Of a stretch of DNA of 64,000 bases, positions 33,844 to 49,048 are shown piece after piece; position 1 is the first letter of the stretch; the number at the start of each line of letters is the position of its first letter. This DNA is from Obelidium mucronatum (taxonomy: Eukaryota; Chytridiomycota; Chytridiomycetes; Chytridiales; Chytriomycetaceae): positions 184,777-248,776 of the forward strand of contig JAIVFH010000051.1 in NCBI GenBank assembly GCA_025765595.1, written 5' to 3'. Below the pieces are notes generated by a model. The model was not told the DNA's origin. It saw only the letters and a list, made by a program, of their open reading frames with translations, and searched no databases. Both the position numbers and the translations under genes were made by a program.

Positions 33844-35094
33844 TTAAACAATCAAAAACAAAGTGAAAGCAAGCAAAAGAGAGGCGACAACATGTTGTAC
33901 AGCTGAACTGATTAAATTTGCAGGTTTTTGAACAGTAGTGTAAGTAGTTTTTGATGCAACAATAGTTTCGGCCGTCAAAGATGATGTACCAATGAGATTG
34001 TTGGCTGTAACAGAAGAAGAAGAAGAAGGAGAAGAGGTAGTAGAAGCACTTGCGGCGGTAACTGCGGTAGTAACACCCGTTGCAACTGTTGTTGGAACTG
34101 GAGCGGGCGCGACAAACTGAGCACCAATCGGAGCAATTGCAATTGGACAATTCTCGCCGGAAACCAAGACAAAGCCACGTCCAAGCAACTGATTGGTAAC
34201 GATTCCTTCTGGAAGCGGTAAAGACTGAACAACCTTGCCATTCTCGTCAGCACTGAAAGTAACAACTTCCGTGCCATCAAAGTCGTCGCCGCAATCGGTA
34301 TCGTTTGGGTCAGCCAGCTTCAGCTTGCTGGAGTCGCCGGTGTAGAAGCTTTCCAGCGAGTATTCCTTCGAAGGAAGCAGACCCGTCAGGTTCAGAGAGA
34401 CAGTGTTGGCAGTGTGGTCGATCGCCACGGCGCCGTTTGACGCAAAGACGGCAATGACGCTCAGGGCGCTCTTTTGCGGCAGCGACGCGACGGGCAAGTC
34501 CGCACTTATCGCCACGACGCCCTGGGCTAAGCGCGCGCCCGCGTTTCCCGTCGGCTGCGACGCGCAGTCGTCAGGGCGCTCGTGCACGACGACGCCGCGG
34601 CCGAGCACGAAGCCGGCGCTGCCCGCGTCGCGCAGACTCAGGCGCGGCGACACCCACGTGCGCGCGGCGGCCCCCGCGGCATCGGCGGCGACGGAGCCCA
34701 GGTCGCCAAAGTGGTTTGCGTCCGGCGGCAGAACGGTCGTTTGTCCGGCGTCGCCCGGCGCCGGACACCCGTGGCTCGCATTCGAAGGATTAAAGTGGCC
34801 GCCCATGCTGAGTCCGGTGAGCGGCGTCGACGCGTCGCCGAACGCATGGATGTGGAATCCGTGGACAGTGCCAGGGGGCACGCCCGTCAGCGACACTGCG
34901 ATCGTGACGTTGGCGCTGTCGGCGCGCTGCGTGAACGTGGCTGTGCCCTGCACCGTCGAGTTGGCGAGCGGTACGATGCGGGCAACGGCCGTGTATTCTT
35001 CGGGAGATGATGATGAGGTGCTACCGTCACGAGGGATGACTGCTCGGGCCAGTGTGCTGGCAGCGGCCGCCGCAATGAGGAACTTGACAAACAT
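33844..35094 (-). CDS. GPI-anchored secreted Cu/Zn superoxide dismutase, copy B
   Basis: 416 residues, single exon, ATG at 35094; the open frame extends further upstream but the signal peptide (M-F-V-K-F-L-I-A-A-A-A-A-S-T-L-A) begins here. All metal ligands are present: F-H-I-H-A-F-G-D, G-G-H-F-N-P, S-H-G-C-P, N-H-F-G-D-L-G-S, V-H-E-R-P-D-D-C. The second domain contains S-F-Y-T-G-D and G-R-G-F-V-L-V as in copy A, then a Ser/Thr stalk and GPI tail. Copy B lacks the intron of copy A. Its 5' half (about 34400-35090) is strikingly GC-rich, whereas the 3' half matches the AT-richer neighbours. Confidence 0.9.
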   Translation of the reverse strand: MFVKFLIAAAAASTLARAVIPRDGSTSSSSPEEYTAVARIVPLANSTVQGTATFTQRADSANVTIAVSLTGVPPGTVHGFHIHAFGDASTPLTGLSMGGHFNPSNASHGCPAPGDAGQTTVLPPDANHFGDLGSVAADAAGAAARTWVSPRLSLRDAGSAGFVLGRGVVVHERPDDCASQPTGNAGARLAQGVVAISADLPVASLPQKSALSVIAVFASNGAVAIDHTANTVSLNLTGLLPSKEYSLESFYTGDSSKLKLADPNDTDCGDDFDGTEVVTFSADENGKVVQSLPLPEGIVTNQLLGRGFVLVSGENCPIAIAPIGAQFVAPAPVPTTVATGVTTAVTAASASTTSSPSSSSSVTANNLIGTSSLTAETIVASKTTYTTVQKPANLISSAVQHVVASLLLAFTLFLIV

Positions 35095-35802
35095 TGGTTT
35101 CAAAGCGACAACTGTTTCACACCCCTTTTTGAAGGAATCCTGAAAATTGTCATTTCGCACCACAAAACGTGACAACGTAATAGCACGAAAATTTTTCAAA
35201 AATTTCGTATGGGCAAAATGACAAAAGTTGCTTGGCGAATTGGGGCTGGATGTGAACACTTTCTCAATTGAATTGAAAGTTGTTGAGTCTTACAACTTAC
35301 AACCTCGGGCAGTCGTTTCACTTTTTTACTTTTTTTTGGGAGCGCTCACGTATTTTTCTATTTTTTTTTATTTTTTTTTTTTATTTTATTTTTTTGGACT
35401 TTTTTGATGATGAAATTCATCTTGAACCACCAGCAACTTGGGGATTCATTTAACCCACTTGATGCACTTTAAAACCGTCATTGTTAGCCGCCGGTATCAC
35501 TGCCGAAGGCGATGTTTTGTACGTCAGAGGCGTGATGCTCTCGCCTGCGGCGAAATGCCGCAGGCAGTATCACCGCCGTCGGCAGGATTTTTTGGAATCA
35601 CTGCCACCGGCGGTGTTTCTCATCAAACATCTGCATCTTTGTCTGGCTCGTGAATCAATAAAGTATGTACACGTGCAAGTCACACAATATTGGGATTTCC
35701 AACAATCATTTCAAAACTCTACTCTTTGCTTTTTCAGATATTTTACTTTGAATTGATGTAATAATATCTTGAATAGAAATAGACTGTCGAATTCGATTGC
35801 AA
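35095..35802. repeat. Spacer with T-rich tract and GC-rich palindromes
   Basis: About 35325-35400 is an almost pure T/A tract. About 35485-35625 holds a cluster of GC-rich palindromic units: gccgccggtatcactgccg, cgcctgcggcg, tgccgcaggca, accgccgtcggca and gccaccggcggtg. The rest, upstream of the ABC transporter start, shows no gene. Confidence 0.6.
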
Positions 35803-40938
<5,136 letters not shown>

Positions 40939-41022
40939 AGGAGCGATTATGCACTTCTATTCTGATGTCCGGACGGGAATCCCTGTTTGAATGATCGAAA
41001 AATGAGCCACGTGATGCAGTAG

Positions 41023-41094
41023 CGATCGTATTGGGGATTGAACCCAAGACCTTTGCCTCCGGAGGGCAACGCGTTACCACTTCGCCATACGACC
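41023..41094 (-). tRNA. tRNA-Arg (anticodon CCG)
   Basis: On the minus strand the acceptor GGTCGTA pairs with TACGATC (one G-T), then discriminator G. T8, D stem GCG/CGC, anticodon stem TTGCC / GGCAA around loop CTCCGGA (anticodon CCG, reads CGG). T arm TTGGG / CCCAA with canonical loop TTCAATC. 72 nt, no intron. Confidence 0.93.
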
Positions 41095-41313
41095 TGCTGC
41101 CAGCCATAGACGTTAATTTGTATTTGAAAAATAAAATTTGGCAATTTAATTTTCCTACTGACTGAAGAATAGGTTTAAGTGAACCAGCTATGAATGAAGC
41201 CCTGTGCTGCGATTGGTGTGGCCGGTCCCTAATGTTTGCATATGAATACAATGAAAGGATTTCAGTTTGAATCAGAGGTAGGCAACGCAGGCAAGGAATT
41301 CCTATTATTCAAG

Positions 41314-41487
41314 TCAGCACCATGTAACTTTAACTGCTTTACATTTAGGAACGCCTGCATTTTGCTGCATCTTCACCGTTGAAATTACATAGGAAGTCGA
41401 AATGATGAAAATAAAACAAGTGAAGGACGGTGCCACTGTAAGTATCAACCATAGTATGAGTTTGATCGATACCGACTGGAATAGCAT
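41314..41487 (-). CDS. Possible small membrane peptide (57 aa)
   Basis: The ATG at 41487 opens M-L-F-Q-S-V-S-I-K-L followed by one long hydrophobic segment (I-L-W-L-I-L-T-V-A-P-S-F-T-C-F-I-F-I-I) and a basic, Cys-containing tail. No splice evidence or recognised family. The remaining spacer between the ABC transporter and 41707 holds only tRNA-Arg and the TATA box below. Confidence 0.28.
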   Translation of the reverse strand: MLFQSVSIKLILWLILTVAPSFTCFIFIISTSYVISTVKMQQNAGVPKCKAVKVTWC

Positions 41488-41664
41488 CCATCACATATAT
41501 TAGAGCTCTGAAGAATAATAGACGAACCTTGAATCCATTGCCGCTTTTTGTGTAATCAATCAATATTTAAAGTGTTCAACTGACTCATTTTGATTGCTTT
41601 TTTGTACCTTTTTAGTCCTTGTCGAACTCATTAGAAACATTTGTGGCTGGCTCTTTAAAAAACC

Positions 41665-41672
41665 TATAAAAG
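41665..41672 (+). promoter_or_regulatory. Probable TATA box
   Basis: TATAAAAG lies 35 bp before the ATG of the cysteine-rich secreted protein at 41707. It is one of the few clear TATA boxes in the window, which suits a strongly or conditionally expressed gene with a very short leader. Confidence 0.5.
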
Positions 41673-41706
41673 CGGCTGCCTCTTTTCGCTGATCCATACA
41701 CTTAAC

Positions 41707-42759
41707 ATGAATCACATTCTCATTACCGCTCTTGCTTTGCTTCAAACTGCGTCCGCCTTTAGCACCCAATGCCAATCGGCCCTCAACAAAGTAGCCGAAC
41801 AAGGTGACGTTTGCAACGCCAAAACCGACAAAACCAACGACGCCTGCTTCTGCAACTACCTCACCCCTTCAATCATTGCAACTCAATGTGCCAACGATGA
41901 TGCCTCCTGGGGTCTCTACAACGTGTTCCAAGTCCTCAAGCAGACTGAGGGTTGCACGTCATCAACCAAAGCCAGCATTTCACTCCAGTGCATGACTGCT
42001 CTCGATGCTCTCGAGCAGGCACAGAATGCATGTGCCACTACCCCATGGATTCCAAATTGCATGTGCATCTACCCTGCGTCCTTCATTCAGAAAGCTTGTG
42101 CCGCTGACTCTCCGAATGTGTGGAAAAATGTCTATGACGCTACTCTTTCGTACCAAGACAAAGTCTGCACGACTCCTATCTGGTCTACACAATGTCAAGC
42201 TGCTTTCAATGACGTGGCCATGCAAGGCGATGTATGTCGGGATAAAACCGACAAGACAAACGATGCGTGTTTCTGTAACAACGTGACTCCATCCACCATT
42301 GCAAACGCTTGTGCCAAAGATGACGCGACGTGGAACCTGTTTTACCTCAACGCTACGTTGTCGCAAGGTCAAGGTTGTGTTGCTTCGGGATCTGTCAAGG
42401 TTTCGTCTGCTTGCTCGGCGTCCATCTCTGGGTTGGGGAAATCGCAATGGACTTGTTCCAACTCTGCTCCACCAAAGGATTGCATTTGTGCCTTGTCGGC
42501 GTCGAATTTCAAGGCTACGTGTGCTAGTGATCCTGAAAGTGCTTGGGGTACTTCATACAAGGCATTGGTCGCGTTACAGACTGGTATCGGCTGTCCTGCA
42601 ACAGTTGCACAAAGTGCGTCAGGCACTTATATTCAGACCGTTGTGCCAACGGCTTCGAAAACCACGACCAAGGGAAATATTATCGGAAGTGCAGCTGCTT
42701 CGAAGGGTGTTTTATTGGGCGCTTTTGCTGCAGTGTTGGCCAGTGTTATAGTGATGTAA
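41707..42759 (+). CDS. Secreted GPI-anchored cysteine-rich protein with internal repeat
   Basis: 350 residues, no intron. Signal peptide M-N-H-I-L-I-T-A-L-A-L-L-Q-T-A-S-A-F. The mature part is an internal duplication: unit 1 begins S-T-Q-C-Q-S-A-L-N-K-V-A, unit 2 S-T-Q-C-Q-A-A-F-N-D-V-A. Both continue G-D-V-C, K-T-D-K-T-N-D-A-C-F-C-N and a later C-I-C/C-M-C pair, giving about ten cysteines per unit. The end has Thr/Lys-rich sequence and a hydrophobic GPI signal (V-L-L-G-A-F-A-A-V-L-A-S-V-I-V-M). I know no named domain with this spacing. It could be a wall or adhesion protein. Confidence 0.75.
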   Translation: MNHILITALALLQTASAFSTQCQSALNKVAEQGDVCNAKTDKTNDACFCNYLTPSIIATQCANDDASWGLYNVFQVLKQTEGCTSSTKASISLQCMTALDALEQAQNACATTPWIPNCMCIYPASFIQKACAADSPNVWKNVYDATLSYQDKVCTTPIWSTQCQAAFNDVAMQGDVCRDKTDKTNDACFCNNVTPSTIANACAKDDATWNLFYLNATLSQGQGCVASGSVKVSSACSASISGLGKSQWTCSNSAPPKDCICALSASNFKATCASDPESAWGTSYKALVALQTGIGCPATVAQSASGTYIQTVVPTASKTTTKGNIIGSAAASKGVLLGAFAAVLASVIVM

Positions 42760-43543
42760 ACTGAGAATAAATTCATTCCATCACAAAATTGTCATATTAT
42801 TTTGTCAAAACAGTAGCCGAGCTGAGTCTATCCATTAATTTTATTCTTGACAGAATACAACAACGAAAAGATCAGATAACGCGAACAATGACCCAACATC
42901 CAAGTCACAAGGCACCCAAGATACTTAGGCGACGAGAGTAGAGGCAGTGGCAGCCTCGCTATTTTTTCCAAAGAGGAAGAGAAAAGAGAATAATTAACAT
43001 CACAAACAAAATGACGACGAGAGCAGAGCAAAACAAGCCAACAAGGAAACAAAATCTCCTTGAAGACAAATAAAGCCACAAAGCACTGTCCATATTATTG
43101 TAAACGCTTGTTGGTCGGGCCTGAAACAGGAACAAATTCTCTGCCAAGTTCATCTCAACATACATCTGTTCCAATCAACAAACTGTTTGCGATTGGAAGA
43201 GAGTCACGATGAATAACAGCCAGAGAACCTCTTCCCATTTGCCACGGGGCCACCAAACAACGCGCTGCAGCCATAATTGTCAAGTGGAAGATGATGTGTT
43301 GGATTTTCAACGAAAGCAGAGTTCATCAGAACGAATCACCGTTCTGAGTTCTCAATATTCCGATTGACCTCCAAAATCACCACTTCAGCAAAGCGATTCG
43401 AGGCATAACAAAGAGGTGGGCAATCACGCCACAGTTTAAACTCCTTCTCTGCACCCGCTTCCACTTAAGACAAGCCACATGGAGGCAAAGAGGCAGAAGG
43501 GCGCAGCCCAGCTAAGGAACAACAAACAAAAAAAGAATACTCA
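42760..43543. other. Intergenic stretch without a supportable gene
   Basis: Lies between two converging genes, so it should hold two 3' untranslated regions and little else, yet it is 780 bp long. Open frames are short and unlike protein. A gatgatg followed about 50 nt later by ctga (43289-43350) resembles loose C and D boxes but has no terminal stem I can trust. Confidence 0.45.
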
Positions 43544-44022
43544 CTACTTCCAGTTTGGAGCCAATTGACCAGCAGTCTTGTAGTAACGGGCCAAACGGTG
43601 GATACGGGACTCGATGAGAATCAAACGGAACTTGGAGTCAGCGTCCTTGCGGAACTTCTCCAAGTGCTTGCGGACAGCGACAGCCTTCTTGATCAAGTGG
43701 TAGAGATCTTCTGGGAGCTCTGGGCCGAGACCATTGGACTTGAGGATACGCAAGATCTTGTTACCAGTCACGAAGCGGACCTGAGCAACTCCGTGGGAGT
43801 CTCTGAGGATAACACCGATCTGGGAAGGAGTGAGACCCTTCTTGGCAAGCTGTATTGGGGGAGTTGGGTTAGACAAGATTTGGATTTGGATCAAGCAACT
43901 CGTACCTTGCAGATGGACTCAATAACTTCCTCTGGAGTGGTCTTGACCCAGGAGGCTGGAGTGCGACGGTATGGGAGGGCACTGGAGGAGATACCCTTTC
44001 CTGGAGCATGCATACGACCCAT
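43544..44022 (-). CDS. RPS13: Ribosomal protein uS15 (S13 of the 40S subunit)
   Basis: Component of the small cytosolic ribosomal subunit. Exon 1 (about 43906-44022) encodes [18 protein letters not shown]. One intron of about 57 nt follows K in E-S-I-C-K, then [13 protein letters not shown] and the ending L-A-P-N-W-K. The C-rich codon choice is typical of highly expressed genes. Length and sequence match the eukaryotic family throughout. A further intron in the 5' leader is possible, since the ATG sits just after an AG-rich stretch. Confidence 0.95.
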
Positions 44023-44318
44023 CTTTGGCTAGTTTCTAAGAGTTTGTCAGGAGATGTTAGTCAGGAGATTGGGTGAAGACATGTTAGGGAACGGCGAGAG
44101 AGGATGTCTTCTAACGAAGCATCTGCAGTCATTCGATGGCTGATGTGATGGCTTGGTGTGGTGGGGATGGGTGGCAGGTGACACGTACGATTTGGTGAAT
44201 AAAAAGAAGGAATCGAATGTAGCAAACAGAGAGTTGATTTTAAGTTTATTCCTCATTATTCAGGCATGAAAAGAATCCATCGATACATTAATCATGCTTC
44301 TCAGAGCTTCAACCCTGC

Positions 44319-44934
44319 TCATGCGAGACCTTGCTTCTTCAATCTCAACAGTTCGACTTGCTTCTTAACTCTCAAATGCTTCTTACTCCTTTCAGGCAAC
44401 TCGATTGCTCTCAACTCCAAACCCCGCTTAAACCACTCCCGCCACTGCAAAATATACTTTCGCTTCCTCACTGGAATAGCCAGAGAATCTGCCATTTCCT
44501 CACTCGTTGCCTGGAATAAGTGGTCCCATGACTTGAACTTTTCGCTCACGTCTCCACAGCCTCGTCCAATCTTTGAGAGAAACTCCTTCGGTGTTGATAC
44601 TCCATCTATTTGAAAAGTTGGACATAGGGATTAGAATTGAGGTATTATATTGTCGAGATGTAAACGTTCTGTCGCAAAGCTACATGAAACACCCGACTTG
44701 TTTCCAATAACAAGTTCGCCTCCAGTGAAAAGAAAAATCTCTACCTCGCGGCTTTGGAACTAGCTTTGCCTTTGTCTTATCATCGAGCTGCATGTACGAC
44801 TTGCAGTCCTTCCACTTGTCCATAGATGTTATCACCAGCGTTCTCACTGGCGTTACAGACGCATTGAATGCAAAAAGGCTTGCGATCGTCTGAACCCGTT
44901 GCTGTTGGAGTGGTAGTTTTGTTCGAGCAAACAT
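44319..44934 (-). CDS. FYV4: Mitochondrial small-subunit ribosomal protein mS41 (FYV4, IGR motif)
   Basis: The ATG at 44934 opens a basic, mitochondrial-type presequence (M-F-A-R-T-K-L-P-L-Q-Q-Q-R). After an intron (about 44610-44740) comes the IGR domain: S-T-P-K-E-F-L-S-K-I-G-R-G, then K-F-K-S-W-D-H-L-F, and R-K-R-K-Y-I-L-Q-W-R-E-W-F-K-R-G. A basic helical tail ends at 44319. The IGR signature defines mS41 of fungal mitoribosomes. It lies about 300 bp upstream of RPS13 on the same strand. Confidence 0.82.
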
Positions 44935-45006
44935 TTGGTATTATTTATTAAAAATAAAAAAAAGAAGATTTATTAATATTGAACATATTTACAAAATAAA
45001 ATTATA

Positions 45007-45559
45007 TCAATTCGCAGCTTGTTTTCTTATAAAAAGGTACCAAACCCTGATTAAAAAAACCCAAATCGTCCAGCGCTTTTTGACGTTGGGTTTTGAATCT
45101 GTCGTAACGGGTTCAATAAGCGTTTCATCAGAACAAGCGAGCTCGTTCTCAGAATCTTTCTTGATGGTGTCGGATTGATTCTTGACACTGCTTGCTCTTG
45201 AAGTATTCCATGACCACGCCTCAAGTTCCGCTATGCTGGGTGGTGGGTTTCGTGGAATCGAGCATGTAGAAATCCCTTGAGATGCAAAGTTTCTTTTCGC
45301 AACACAAAAACTCTCTTTTTGGTTCAGTGCCATAATGATTTGCTGCGGAGGTTGGAGGGTGCAGGTCGTATTATCGGTATTATTAGCAACAGGAGTCCCG
45401 AGGCGCTTGCCTTCTGTCTATTCAGGTAAAAAGGACGTCGCGTAAGTTACTTGCGTTGCTTCTAGTGTCAACACGAAACCGGCGGCAGTGGACAACAGCA
45501 CCCACCTCACTCATCTTTTGTTCGCAAAATCTTGCAAGTTGTGGCGATACGAACTCCAT
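45007..45559 (-). CDS. Unrecognised two-exon protein with C-terminal membrane helix
   Basis: Two open pieces may form one gene. Piece 1 from the ATG at 45559 reads M-E-F-V-S-P-Q-L-A-R-F-C and H-C-R-R-F-R-V-D-T-R-S-N-A-S-N. Piece 2, with its own ATG at 45333, is 108 residues: polar, Ser-rich (P-R-N-P-P-P-S-I-A-E-L-E-A-W) and closing with I-W-V-F-L-I-R-V-W-Y-L-F. A donor after L-R-D and an acceptor at CCGCAG (about 45347) would join them in frame, but the donor is weak, so piece 2 alone is also possible. The end resembles a tail anchor. It is divergent from the ADCK2-like gene (123 bp apart). Confidence 0.42.
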
Positions 45560-45682
45560 GTTTTCCAAGAATAGAAATTCAAAAAGGACCAAAAATCTGG
45601 TACTAAACTGTAAAAAACTGTTTTGAATAATTCGACAAATCCGCTTGAAATAGTTGTCAATAAGTAAATATTGCAGAGAAGA

Positions 45683-47755
45683 ATGTTTCCCAGAGCTGGA
45701 TTTCGCCCGTTTAAGCTCTCCTTCAACCCGCTGAGACTCAAACATTTTTCGCCAAGAACATTCAATGCAGTTGCAGTTGGATTGACTCTTGGTTCTTTCG
45801 TTGTCTGGAACCAACGGTCAAATCCACTTCAGTTGGACGTCAACAACAACACCATCACTAGTAAACTGCCTCCAATCGAATCAAAACCAGTAACTCTCAA
45901 ATCAAACCATGTTCCGGTCCTGTGGGAAGTGTCTGGTCCCTTTGGACTGATTCGTTTAGGCTTCAGAGCAATCAGCCTCGGACTCCTCCTGACTCCTTTA
46001 GTCTCTCTTTTCCCTATTTGGTTTCTGTTTGGAGGAAACTGGTTTCTTGTGTTGGCCACGAAAACCTGTGAAGTTGGTGGTAGGTGGAGAGTGGTGTGTG
46101 AAAACTCGAAAATCGGTTTAACGGATTCCCGAACGCAGGTCCAATCTTCATCAAATTATGTCAATGGGCGTCAATGAGACAAGATTTATTCCCGGTTTCG
46201 GTTTGCACTGCGTTTGCTCGTTTGCAAAGCCATTCGCCGGCGCATTCCTTCAAGCAAACTGTAGAAACTGTAGAGGAAATGTTGAATGATCCCAAAAATG
46301 GGTTTGTTGATAGCAACAGCGGAAAAGCTGCAAAGTTGTCGATTGGCGATGTTTTCGACTCTTTTGATTCGGTGCCTGTGGGAGTCGGCGCGGTTGCGGT
46401 ACGCGTATGATTTTGTTTCCATTTGAATTCCTCTAACGTATCAAATATATTTTGAAATCGATTAGCAAGTGCATCGGGCCACTCTCAAATCAGAATTCAT
46501 CGCAACGTTCAGCACAAACAAGACGGATGTTGCCGTCAAGGTCCTGCACCCACACATCAAACCACTGATTGAAATGGATTTAATCCTTTTGCAAGCATGG
46601 GGAAAATTAATTTCTTGGATTCTTCCTGGTTCGCGATATCTTGCCGTAAACGAGGAACTGGCGACATTTGCGGATATGATGCGGAGACAGACGGATTTGA
46701 CTTTGGAGTTTGATAATCTGGTAACTGAAACGAAAAAAAGTGAAGCTTCTTTTTAAACACAATGACGTGATTGTATAGGTGCAATTCAAGAAGAATTTTG
46801 AAGAAACCAAACCTGGAGAAGTCATGTTGCCTGTCTCGTTCCCTACTCCTCTTTTTGGAAACGCCAATGTTCTTGTCGAGCAGTATTGTGAAGGAATCGC
46901 GTTTACTAAAATCACTGAGCTGGGCAACTGCGCTTTTGATGACGAATTGATTATGATTGGTCTGCCTGCCTTTGTGGTAAGACTTGTAGTTGTATGCCGC
47001 TGTGAATTTTCCCTGATATCTTTTCGTTTGATAGCGCATGATTATGAAGCACAACTTTGTACATGGTTGGTTCATTTAAATGATTTGAGTACTTCAACTT
47101 ACAAAAACACATCCCAAAATCAGCAGATCTCCATGCTGGCAACATTCTCCTAACATTCAAGAAGTCCAGCCCAAAAAACCGCAACCAAAAGGACCAAGCG
47201 CCAATAACCTGGATTGACCCAAGCATATACCAAACTCTGTCCACAAGTACAGTTTCAGAACGAAAACAAATCCTGCAAGATTTAAAAACTCAAGGATTCA
47301 CTCCGCACTGCGTGTTCCTAGATGTCGGACTCACGTCCAGTCTATCCGCGAAAAACCTGGAAAACATTCAGGTGGTTGTTGCGGCTGCATTGGAAGGGAA
47401 TGGGTCGCAGATGGCGGATCTGTTTATGACGCGGTGTCGGAATCCAGAGGCCGTTGTTCATCACGAGCTTGCGCGCGCGACGATGCGGAAAATGATTCAA
47501 GATATTGGAATGGATGAGAGTGTGCGCGGCGGATCAAAAGGCGGTGCCGTTTTGCCATTGAGCAAGTTGAAGAGTGCGGAAGTTTTGAGGAGGGCGGCGG
47601 ATTTCTTCCGATATCATCGTATTGGCTTGGAAGGGGATTGGGTAGGGTTGTTTGTAGCGGCTGTTCTTGTGGAAGGGATTGCGAGGAAGTTGGGTGGGGA
47701 TGTAGACGTGTTGGAGGTTTTGCTTGAAGAGGTTCCAGAAACCATGTCTTTTTGA
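45683..47755 (+). CDS. ADCK2-like UbiB/ABC1 atypical kinase
   Basis: UbiB-family kinases act in mitochondria in coenzyme Q and lipid metabolism; ADCK2 is one of the animal and fungal types. The start at 45683 gives a basic presequence and a membrane helix (L-G-L-L-L-T-P-L-V-S-L-F-P-I-W). Spliced exons yield I-K-L-C-Q-W-A-S-M-R-Q-D (the family's K-x-G-Q), Q-V-H-R-A, V-A-V-K-V-L-H-P-H-I, then M-K-H-N-F-V-H-A-D-L-H-A-G-N-I-L-L and F-L-D-V-G-L in place of D-F-G. Five or so introns, all short. The carboxyl half after 47300 is uninterrupted. Confidence 0.85.
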
Positions 47756-47836
47756 GCACTATTAGATTACCCATCACGAATCCCTCAATTGCTTCTTATG
47801 CATTTTTTAGTATTGTGTCACCACATTTGTTTCAGA

Positions 47837-48871
47837 ATGACAGAACACCAAACAACCGGTCGCACTCCACCCATAACACTTGAAATGGCAATCGAGCGGT
47901 TGAAGGAATTCTATGGTATTGACGACATCAATGCGCTGCCTATAAAAGCAACAATGTCAAGCTGGACGAATACAAACAAATTCAACTTCGTGAAGGGTGT
48001 ACTCACATACAGTCTTGACCGAAGCCAATACATTGCCGATGTCTATTCTGTATTTGGCTCTGATGCACTCCCTCGCCCCGGTTCGATCGAAGAGGCCAAC
48101 TACATCAATCTCCTTTACAACCGCCACCTTCAACCATTCAAAAAGTATGGCCCCAACGGAAGTGCGGCGTCAACTCCTCTGTCCTCAACGAATCCATCTG
48201 TTTCTAGCTTTATTATAAACTTGGATGGACTCACACAAATGGGTCTCAGGCAAAATCTCATCATCCGAGACCAATCGTGTCTCTTCTGCTGGGTCAATCT
48301 ATCTCTCGATGCTGCACAGATTATTGCTCAAAAATCGTCTATTCCCTTAATCATCGATGACTTGCTTATTCGCTGTAACCTTGAATCTATTTTTCAAGTG
48401 CAAAACGGGATTCTGTTGTGTAAAATATGCCATGACCAATTTGATATTCTCAAGCGCTATATTGACGTCAATGACAGTGGGCAGCTGGTTGCGAAAGTTG
48501 TCAATTCCACCAATGACATGAACAACGATGATGACATTATCGCTAGAGATACCATTGAGGCTAATCGCAGAGTACACGTTCGAAGGTTGGCAGGGAGAGA
48601 AGTGATAAACGCAGATGGAGAAATGACAATCTACTTTGTTGAAAACGACCGTTCTCTTGCACCAAACCGAAAAGCCCTTCAGTTGCACAAAGCGGCATGT
48701 TTAATTTGGAAAATGGCAGGAGGCGCAGATGTTGACAGAGATGATGAGCTGGAAGAGGATCCCGGTGATATTGGTGTCCTGGCAAGCGAAAAACTTGGAT
48801 ATATTCAAGCATGGAGAGAACAATCCGCATCTGCTGGAACATTGACCGAAGGTGGAGAATTGCATCAATAA
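47837..48871 (+). CDS. HNH-endonuclease-like protein
   Basis: 345 residues from the ATG at 47837, single exon. The N-terminal half is helical and unrecognised. The C-terminal half shows a degenerate HNH layout: C-L-F-C-W, then D-A-A-Q-I-I-A-Q where many fungal HNH proteins have A-H-I-I-P, and N-G-I-L-L-C-K-I-C-H-D-Q-F-D. The first His is replaced by Gln, so activity is doubtful. The second Cys pair and Asn-Gly are in place. Fungal proteins of this type are lineage-expanded and of unknown role. It converges with the Crinkler-RHS-like gene, 177 bp apart. Confidence 0.65.
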   Translation: MTEHQTTGRTPPITLEMAIERLKEFYGIDDINALPIKATMSSWTNTNKFNFVKGVLTYSLDRSQYIADVYSVFGSDALPRPGSIEEANYINLLYNRHLQPFKKYGPNGSAASTPLSSTNPSVSSFIINLDGLTQMGLRQNLIIRDQSCLFCWVNLSLDAAQIIAQKSSIPLIIDDLLIRCNLESIFQVQNGILLCKICHDQFDILKRYIDVNDSGQLVAKVVNSTNDMNNDDDIIARDTIEANRRVHVRRLAGREVINADGEMTIYFVENDRSLAPNRKALQLHKAACLIWKMAGGADVDRDDELEEDPGDIGVLASEKLGYIQAWREQSASAGTLTEGGELHQ

Positions 48872-49048
48872 AGTTCGCAAATTGTATATTTCATATTTAA
48901 TGCTGCAGTTCTACTCCTCTATGCACCAAAGTTTCTCTTCTTTTATTGGAACTTGCCCAGTCTGACATCGCGTGTGCAAGAATTTCATTCATGCTCTCTT
49001 TATTGCTGTAACTCAGTAAAAATAGCTAAAAATAGTGAAACGCTGTTC

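Noticed and set aside
35094..35259. Upstream extension of superoxide dismutase B to 35259
   Set aside because: The extra 55 codons start from a non-ATG codon and would bury the signal peptide that begins at the ATG at 35094.
43281..43360. Possible C/D box snoRNA in the spacer near RPS13
   Set aside because: The boxes are loose (gatgatgt, ctga), there is no terminal stem and no rRNA complementarity I can verify by eye.
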